Shown here one piece after another: positions 57,073 through 64,000 of a stretch of DNA of 64,000 nucleotides. The position numbers and the translations under genes are program-made. The notes below the pieces were generated by a model. That model had not been told where the DNA came from. It saw only the letters and a program-made list of their open reading frames with translations, and ran no database searches. The first letter of the stretch is position 1. The number at the start of each line of letters is the position of its first letter. Source of the stretch: Piper betle (Eukaryota > Streptophyta > Magnoliopsida > Piperales > Piperaceae). The stretch lies in assembly GCA_033002965.1 (NCBI GenBank), contig JAURVB010012306.1:16252-80251 (forward strand), written 5' to 3'.

Positions 57073-58208
57073 TCTCAGATTTTTTCACCAGTCTTAACAA
57101 CGTCAACTGCAAAGGAAAATTAAAAGCCCGATTTCAGTTACAGCACTGTTAGAACAAGTATGTTATTTACAATATTAATAATGCATTGTAACTCTAATAT
57201 GTTTGTTCGGACAAGCGCATACCAGGATCATTATCACCAAATGCTCCTTCAACCTCAGAGTTTGAGTGAGAAGGGTCCTCCCAGGTTTGTGGCAGCAATC
57301 CACAGTTCCAATTAATGTTGTAACTGCACAATGTAACAAAAAGCATCAAGCAATTATTCTAGCAACAAACCCAATATTTGTCAAGTGATTGCCTAAGTGA
57401 ATATGACAGGCAAACTCTAGTGCATTAATATTTCGTAAAAATTTTCCAATGCTCCCAAGATAAACATATACAAAAACATGCAAACATGTGTACAATAAGA
57501 AAGAGAGATTTTTCCAACATATTTCAATGCACTAACAATCCAATATTTGAAGAAGCGAAAATGTCTATCATGTGTCGTGCATGACTGAGAACCGATTCAT
57601 GTCAATCTTGAAGCTGAATTAACAAGTTCAGAACCACTTTTCAAGTCAACTTTTTATTGTTGTGTTCTAAAACATTCAATAAAAATTTTGAAGAGAATAG
57701 TGCAAATAAATGATTAAAGTCCGTAATGCAATAGCAGCAACAGCATATGCCTTACAAGTATTGGAAGTTGCAAACCATTAGAATATTACAAAAAGAGTGG
57801 CTAGGTTAGTCCATAGAAAACCATCTAAATCTACTTCCCTCGATGGATCCCTAGTATTAACACTCCTTTGTTCTTAAACTTCACTACCAAATGAGAGAAA
57901 CTGAGCACACAAGAAACATTACACAAATTTTATAGAATCATAAAACAAATGGGCGTTGTATTAAGCTTAAAATAAAAAAACTTAATAGAGTGCAACAACT
58001 TTTGTTATCATTTGACTACAGAAAAAGGAGGCACAAGGGGATCATACGGGTAGTATCGAAGCTTTCCCTTCTTTGTATCCTACTTTATAGAAGTAAAAAG
58101 TTCCCCCGTAGCAACCTCCATCTTTGCACTAGTCTCTTTTAAAATTTCAATTATAAAACTAAATGCTCCATTACCTAAGTGCAAAGGTATGCCATGCTAA
58201 GGAGAAAT
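57073..58208 (-). pseudogene. Soluble inorganic pyrophosphatase (plastid PPA6-like), three-exon fragment
   Basis: Minus strand with intact splice sites and phase. Exon a, 58208-58048: ISP(stop)HGIPLHLGNGAFSF, IIEILKETSAKMEVATGELF, TSIK(stop)DTKKGKLRYYP. Exon b, 57323-57223: YNINWNCGLLPQTWEDPSHS, NSEVEGAFGDNDP. Exon c, from 57106: VDVVKTGEKI and TGA. The pyrophosphatase signature DNDPVDVV is formed across the b/c junction, so the gene was once functional. It hydrolyses PPi in the plastid. Here TAG replaces Trp (58199-58197) and Gln (58082-58080), and the part after the signature, with the remaining metal-binding Asp residues, is missing. Confidence 0.92.
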
Positions 58209-58600
58209 CTGCGAAAGCAAAGGTTACTTTATCACACTCAACAATTATCAGCAGAAAAGCCTTGTCATTAATAGAAGACAATCAAGAGGATATTCATACT
58301 TTGGATCATCAATTTCTAAAGTGAATAAAGTAGTAAAATTGATCATAATACATAAGACATCTAATTTATGTAGTATTATACTTTGAGTTTGATTTAGCTT
58401 TTCATAACATGGAGGAAGCTATTAATAACTAGAGTTTAACAAGCACGTTAAGGCAACCTAAGAGAATGTAACAAACACCCTATTGTCTACCCATCAGCTT
58501 GTAGCATTAATTGGAATCCATACAACTAAGAATTTACGGAATCAACACTCGAAAGAACTGGAAATCAACCTACCCAACTCAAAAAGAGACAACAACAGAG
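58209..58600. other. Upstream of pyrophosphatase fragment
   Basis: AT-rich; would hold earlier introns and exons of the pyrophosphatase gene, but I recognise none. Confidence 0.4.
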
Positions 58601-58610
58601 CCTCCCTAAC

Positions 58611-58870
58611 CTCTCTCTCTCTATATATATATAGAAAAAATTTCCTCCTCCAAAATTTAATCTGGGCAATCTTTGTGATCGGACGGCCCAGATTTAATAA
58701 AAAAAAAATCCATAATCTCCCCTCCCCACATCCTGTCGCCCCCTCGCCCTCCACCCACTCGTCGCCGCCACCGCCGCCTTGGCACATGTCTCCAGGCACC
58801 CTCCCCCCCCACTCCTGTGGCCACCCCCCCACTGTTGCCTCCTAGGCCGTGACTCTCCCCCCCCTCCCGT
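58611..58870 (+). mobile_element. Short C-rich member of the modular family
   Basis: CTCTCTCTATATATATATAG, then the 9-bp inverted repeat AATCTGGGC...GCCCAGATT (58659-58694), then a C-rich core (58715-58865) with runs of 8 and 7 C. The GCCCAGAT word and the order AT-run, hairpin, C-rich core match units 1 and 4. No array follows. Confidence 0.5.
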
Positions 58871-59315
58871 CAATGACAACAAGTATTTTTTTGGGGTATT
58901 AGAAGTGATCTTTGTAGGTTTTCTTGCTTAGAAATTGTACTTCTCATGTGCATCTACTATTTTTTGTTTATTCCACTACTTGGGTGTTACATTTTTTTAA
59001 GTACCGGATTCATGAAAACTATGTCAATTATCATGGAGTATATTTGTTTTGCTTGAAGACATTGTTGAAAAGCCTACCTTCCTTTTTCCTTTTCAGCGTT
59101 TAGATGTTAAGTAATGTGCAAGCTTGCTATCTTCTCAAAACAGCAAAAAAAATTTACTAGTAGCCTATAAATTCTTTTTTTTAAAAGAATGATTTTAGTT
59201 GGTTGAGATGGATACTGTGCCTTGCATATATCTGCTGTTTGGGTTAGATTCACATCCAAGCCATTTTCAGATGTAGTTTAATTGATTCATTTCATCATTG
59301 GGTTTATTTTTATAG
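58871..59315. other. Intron-like sequence
   Basis: T-rich plus-strand DNA leading to the acceptor of the copper chaperone exon. No upstream exon with the metal site (MxCxxC) was found. Confidence 0.4.
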
Positions 59316-59458
59316 GTGTTGAATCATTTGGTGTGGATATGGAGCAGCAAAAAGTGACAGCGAAAGGCAATGCGGATCCGAATGCTGTACTAAAAACCGT
59401 TTCAAAGAGAGTAAAGCAGACTTCCTTCTGGGAGGAGGCTCTTGCTACTTCCAACTGA
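59316..59458 (+). pseudogene. ATX1-type copper chaperone, last exon only
   Basis: After the acceptor TTTTTATAG the frame reads [20 protein letters not shown], then [26 protein letters not shown] and TGA. This is the second half of the ATX1/CCH heavy-metal-associated domain ([32 protein letters not shown].FWEE). The copper ligands lie in the preceding exon, which is missing; the C-rich element at 58611-58870 lies where it might have been. The C-terminal tail is short. A truncated gene copy unless the first exons lie far away, which I consider unlikely. Confidence 0.88.
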
Positions 59459-59877
59459 TGTATACAAACTCTTGAGTTATGGGTGGTACAGTTTGCTTTC
59501 TTTTTGCTAAACTGGATTTGGCATCTTTGAATTGCATGCTCTAGATCGTATATAGTGTATACCATAACTTTGTGTGATATGTTGGTAATTGGAATTTCCA
59601 TTTTCAAAGATGTTCTGATCCTCTTCTGCGATTTTGGCGTGCATTTTTGTTGGTAGTGTGGACATAGCATTCTGGTAGGCTTGTTTCAGGAGTCTGTTTC
59701 ACAACGAAATTCGGTTTGCGGAGTATAATTGGGTTGTTGAAGTCATCGAAAAATATTGTCCCAAAATTGAAAAATGGAAAACCATGATACTTTGCATTGG
59801 CTATGATGAAATGCAACTTTCCACAATTGTTTTGGGGGTGCCATTTTGCCCTTCGTAATCAATTGTGTCTAAGTTAG
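59459..59877. other. Downstream of copper chaperone exon
   Basis: Probably 3' untranslated or flanking DNA. The minus-strand frames here overlap the exon and are not supported. Confidence 0.4.
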
Positions 59878-60416
59878 TGTTAGGATTAACCAAACAAACC
59901 AAATACAAATCCCCTTATTTCAACATATAAGGATGAAAAGTACCAAGCAAATAGAGAGAGATGACAAGAAAATTTTACGTGGAAAACCCCAAATTTGGGG
60001 AAAAAACCACGAGGCAAACGACCAAATTAAATTCACTATATTATAATTTTAATACAGAATAGATCCACAGCAGAACAAACTCCCCAATACCAATTTACTA
60101 TACTTTCTACAAAATTAGTATAAAGTCGTAGAAGACAATAAAGGAATAATATTACAAATTAAGAACTTGGCAAAGTTACCATTGACGATTGCAAGTCAAT
60201 CTCAACAAAGCATTCACCTTTTTTCAATCCACACAATCTTCTTTCTCCATTTGCAGCAATTTTTCTCCAAAACCCAAAAACCAGAAAAAACCCCAAAGAA
60301 GAAAAGCGTCGTACGTTACTTTTATCCCTTTCAACTAACCAAATCTAGAAAATCTTGGTTTTTACCCAAAATAGGGTTATAAGTTCATATATTTACGGAG
60401 GAGGGACAACCCAACA
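59878..60416 (-). repeat. 3' LTR of right copia element
   Basis: A 539-bp LTR, TGTTAGGATTAACCA to GGACAACCCAACA. On the minus strand it is preceded by the purine tract GAGAAGGGGAGGTT (60430-60417), which shows it is the 3' LTR. The flanking five bases at 59873-59877 are GTTAG; the other flank is outside the window. Confidence 0.88.
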
Positions 60417-60447
60417 AACCTCCCCTTCTCAACTCCATGAAATACCT

Positions 60448-63400
60448 CTAGCCAGCATGGAAAGCTCCATCCATGCTTGCTCCATTCTTGCAGTAAACAT
60501 GTTTCTCCTTTGACATAACTTTAGTCATCATGTCTGAAATATTTCTTTCAGTATGAATTTTTGTTAACTCAAGAGATTTACTTTCCAACACATTTCTTAT
60601 CCAGTGATATCTCACATCAATGTGTTTGCTCCTTGAATGAAAACTTGAATTCTTACTTAGGTGAATTGCACTCTGGCTATCATAGTGTACAGTGCATCTC
60701 TCCTGTTTAATGCCAATTTCATTCAAAAACCTCTTAGTCCATAGCATCTCCTTGCAAGCCTCTGTAGTAGCAATAAATTCTGCTTCAGTTGTAGATAATG
60801 CAACACACTTTTGCAACCTAGACTGCCAAGACACAGCCCCATTAGCAAAATTAACAATAAACCCAGATGTTGACCTTCTTGTTTCCAAGTCACCTGCCAT
60901 GTCTGCATCGGTGTAGCCAACCAATAAAGGTTTATCACTTCCAAAACACAAACACATTTTGGACGTACCTCTCAAGTACCTCATTATCCATTTAACTGCT
61001 AGCCAATGTTCTTTGCTAGGATTTGTTAAATGTTTGCTAACCATTCCAACTACATATGCTATATCAGGCCTTGTACAAACCATAGCATACATCAAACTAC
61101 CAACTGCAGAAGCATAAGGAACCTTTCTCATTTCCTTCATTTCTGTTTCACTTAAGTCACTTTTCTTCAACTTGAAGTGACCCCAAGTGGAACTCCAACC
61201 GGCTTTGCATCTTTCATGTTGAATTTTTCAAGTACCTTTTCTATGTACTTTTGCTATGACACTCAAAGCTTTCTAACTCCCCTGTCACGCTGAATGGACA
61301 TTCCCAAGATTTGCTTTGCTGGTCCCAAATCCTTCATTGCAAAGGATTTGTTCAAGTTCATCTTTAAACTTGCAATCTTGGCTCCATCATGTCCTACAAT
61401 CAACATGTCATCCACATAAAGCAACAGAATAACAAAGTCATCATCATCAAACCTCTTGATGAACACACAGTGATCAGAAACAGATTTCTTGTACCCATTC
61501 TTTTCCATAAAAGAATCAAACTTTTTATACCACTGTCTAGGAGCTTGCTTCAAACCATACAAACTCTTTTTCAGTCTGCACACCATCTGTTCCTTTCCTC
61601 TGACTTTAAAACCCTCTGGTTGCTCCATGTATATGGTCTCCTCAAGATCACCATGAAGAAAGGCCGTCTTCACATCTAACTGTTCAACTTCCAAATCCAA
61701 ACTTGCAGCCAAAGCCAGAACAATTCTAATAGAAGACATTTTAACAACAGGAGAAAAAATTTCATCGAAATCAATACCTTTCTTCTGTCCGAAGCCCTTC
61801 ACCACCAACCTTGCCTTGTACCTTGGTTGTGTGTTATTTTCTTCATATTTGATCCTGTAGACCCATTTATTCCTTAATATTCTCTTCCCCTTAGGAAGAT
61901 CCACCAACTCATAGGTGTGATTATCATGCAAAGATTTCATCTCATCTTGCATTGCCTTCAACCACTTCTCCCTTTCTACATGAGCTTTGACCTCACTGAA
62001 ATTTTCTGGTTCTCCACATTCAGTAATTGTCACATATTCTGATGATGGATATCTTGTTGATGGAACTGGTTCACGAGCTGATCTCCTCACATTAGTTGGC
62101 TGCCCTTGATCAGAATCTCCATGTTCCTGTCCAACATCATTAACAAACTCATTAGAAATATCATCAGACACCACATCCTCACCCTCATCATCACTCGGTG
62201 GGGAAATAATTGTGTCATCCTGAGCCGCCTTTTCACTTCTAGCTGAGGTTGAAGGATCTTTTATCTTTTCCAAGCTTTCCTGAGATTTAGTTTGAGGAAC
62301 TTCTTCCTTGCCAAAGTCCTCAACTGTTTGATCCTCCCTGAAAACTACATCTTTGCTTCGAATCAGTTTTCTATTCTTAGGATCCCAAAGTTTGTATCCA
62401 AACTTATCATCACCATATCCCAGAAAGATACATTCCACGGCTCTAGAGTCAAGCTTAGCCCTTTGCTCCTTGGGCACATGTGCAAAGGCTTTACAACCAA
62501 AGACTCTCAAATGAGAATAACTGACCTTTTTGTCACTCCAAACCCTTTCTGGTATGTCACTGTCCAGAGCATGTGTGGGAGATCTGTTGATTAAATAACA
62601 AGCTGTGCTCATGGCTTCACCCCAGAAGCTTTTAGGCAACTTAGCTGAAGACAACATACTCCTAACCCTCTCAGAGATGGTCCTGTTCATTCTTTCAGCC
62701 ACTCCATTATGTTGAGGAGTATAAGGAACCGTCTTCTCATGCCTAATCCCATGTTTGCTACAATATTCATCAAACTCAACAGAACAATATTCACCACCAT
62801 TATCACTTCTAAGACATTTCAAGAGCTTACCGGTTTCTCTTTCAACCAATACATGAAAATTCTTAAAGATGCCAAAAACATCACTTTTATTTTTCATGCC
62901 ATAAGCCCACACCTTCCTAGAAGTATCATCAATAAAAGTGACAAAATAAATAGAACCGCCAAGAGATTTTACCTCCATAGGCCCACACACATCAGAGTGT
63001 ACCAACTCAAGAACTTCTGACTTCCTTGTACTTGTGCTTGCAAAGGATGTCCTACGTTGTTTCCCGACCAAACAATGGTCACAAGGACTAATTGTGATGT
63101 CCTTGACCTTGGGAAGGAGATTTAACTTCTTCAAAGTCTCTAGTCCCTTCTCACTCATGTGTCCCAATCGATGGTGCCACAAATCAGTAGTGGAATCAAA
63201 TGAGGAGATATTAACCTCCCCTCGAACCAGACTCGTCTCAGTTTTGTACAAACTGCAACACTTCTTCCCTTTAGCAACAACAAGAGAACCTTTCACAAGT
63301 TTCCACACACCTTGTGCAAATTGTGAACCAAATCCTTCATCATCAAGCACTCCGGTTGACAACAAACTCATCCTCAAATCTGGAATATGTCTGACATTTT

Positions 63401-64000
63401 TAAGCACCAATCTGTAACCTGTGTTTGTTACTATATGCACATCTCCAAGTCCCACAATTTTGGAAGTATCACTATTTCCCATCTTCACTATTCCCAAATC
63501 TGAAGATTCATAGGTAGTAAAGAAATTTCTGCTTGGAGTTGCATGAAATGATGCTCCCGAGTCAACTACCCAACTAGCATCACAATCGGCCATCAAACAA
63601 TCATTCCCACAATCAGAAAGAATCACCATGTCATCATGTACAACATTAGTGTTCGTTTCTCCTTGATCCTTGTTGTCCTTATTTTTCAAGTCTTTCTTGA
63701 GCTTCCAACAATCCTTCTTCATATGACCTGTCTTGTCACAATAATAACACTTCAAGTGCTTCCTGGATTTAGACCTTCCTCGACTCTTGTCCCTTCTGTC
63801 TGTGTCTCTATTTCTCGATCTACCTCTTGCCTCTTCTGACACTAATGCATGAGACCCTGAAGTTGGTAGAGATTTTCTTCTCACCTCCTCATTCAGTAAA
63901 CTACTTGTTACCATGTCCATTGTGAGTTTTCCATCCGGAGCAGCATTGCTCAAAGATATCACCAATGTTTCCCAACTCTCTGGCAAAGTGTTGAGGAGCA
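60448..64000 (-). pseudogene. Ty1/copia gag-pol, right copy, nearly full but broken near RNase H
   Basis: The main frame, 63986-61263 (907 codons from the first ATG in view), holds, with approximate residue positions, the CCHC knuckle (80-93), protease (DSGASFHAT, 140), integrase HHCC (270-310), the D,D,E core (HSDVCGP; LRSDNGGEY; PQHNGVAERMNRT, 335-440) and RT (NKWVYRIK to LLLYVDDMLIV, 690-880). It stops at TGA after RKL (61263). The next frame (61170-60448) holds the end of RT and RNase H (TRPDIAYVVG, GYTDADMAGD, LSTTEAEFIA, KHIDVRYHWIR). Between them are a second in-frame TAG and a 1-nt loss in the LGG..HFK region (about 61183). Gag start and 5' LTR are beyond 64000. Only three lesions, so young but inactive. 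Confidence 0.95.

Overview
The window reads as nuclear, intergenic DNA of a flowering plant. The evidence is Ty1/copia and Ty3/gypsy LTR retrotransposons with plant-type primer sites, a decayed receptor-like kinase, GT-AG intron-split fragments of plant genes (APC4, soluble pyrophosphatase, copper chaperone, DYW-type PPR, 40S S16, sterol C-4 methyl oxidase) and FAR1 and hAT transposase remnants. I cannot name the species. I see no gene that is certainly intact; the closest is a DUF688-like gene at 6.4-7.2 kb with one in-frame stop.

Layout. 1-2793: 5' part of a minus-strand copia element (LTR, PBS, gag, protease, integrase start), dead. 2794-6400: no recognised gene. 6417-7217: DUF688-like gene. 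7711-10300: LRR receptor kinase pseudogene of the At1g12460 type. 10.3-23.7 kb: old, degraded retroelement sequence, including a gypsy gag-pol remnant, a 22-unit minisatellite whose units are small hairpins, and diverged long repeats. 24883-25786: a compact non-autonomous element with a GC-rich core and candidate 9-bp target duplication. 29.1-29.9 kb: a short ORF whose 3' end lies in a 249-bp tandem duplication. 30059-35619: a young gypsy element (981-bp LTRs, TSD GTTAG) that kept gag and protease but lost almost all of RT and integrase.

36.2-43.9 kb is a mosaic of host gene fragments built around a roughly 1-kb inverted duplication. Arms 36190-37205 and 39380-40400 both carry the end of 40S S16 and an exon of a membrane protein; two DYW fragments, a sterol methyl oxidase fragment and the first APC4 exons lie around them. 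44-55 kb is dominated by what I think is the most unusual thing here: a modular family made of a CCGTTGGAT/ATCCAACGG hairpin, a strongly strand-biased C-rich core of 300-600 bp, and an AT-rich array of alternating palindromes (TTGACTCG...CGAGTCAA and ATTTCGTAATA...TATTACGAAAT), arranged hairpin-core-array-core-hairpin. A decayed hAT element (about 46423-51671) appears to have inserted between one hairpin and its core.

55.7-59.5 kb holds further fragments: a truncated FAR1 gene, a pyrophosphatase pseudogene and the last exon of an ATX1-type copper chaperone. Three copies of a repeat with a 73-nt tRNA-like head (38.4, 42.1 and 56.6 kb) lie directly downstream of gene fragments. 59878-64000 is the 3' part of a second copy of the copia family, collinear with the left copy without indels over 1.7 kb.

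The genes do not form a working pathway. The window records repeated transposition, nested insertion and capture of host exons.
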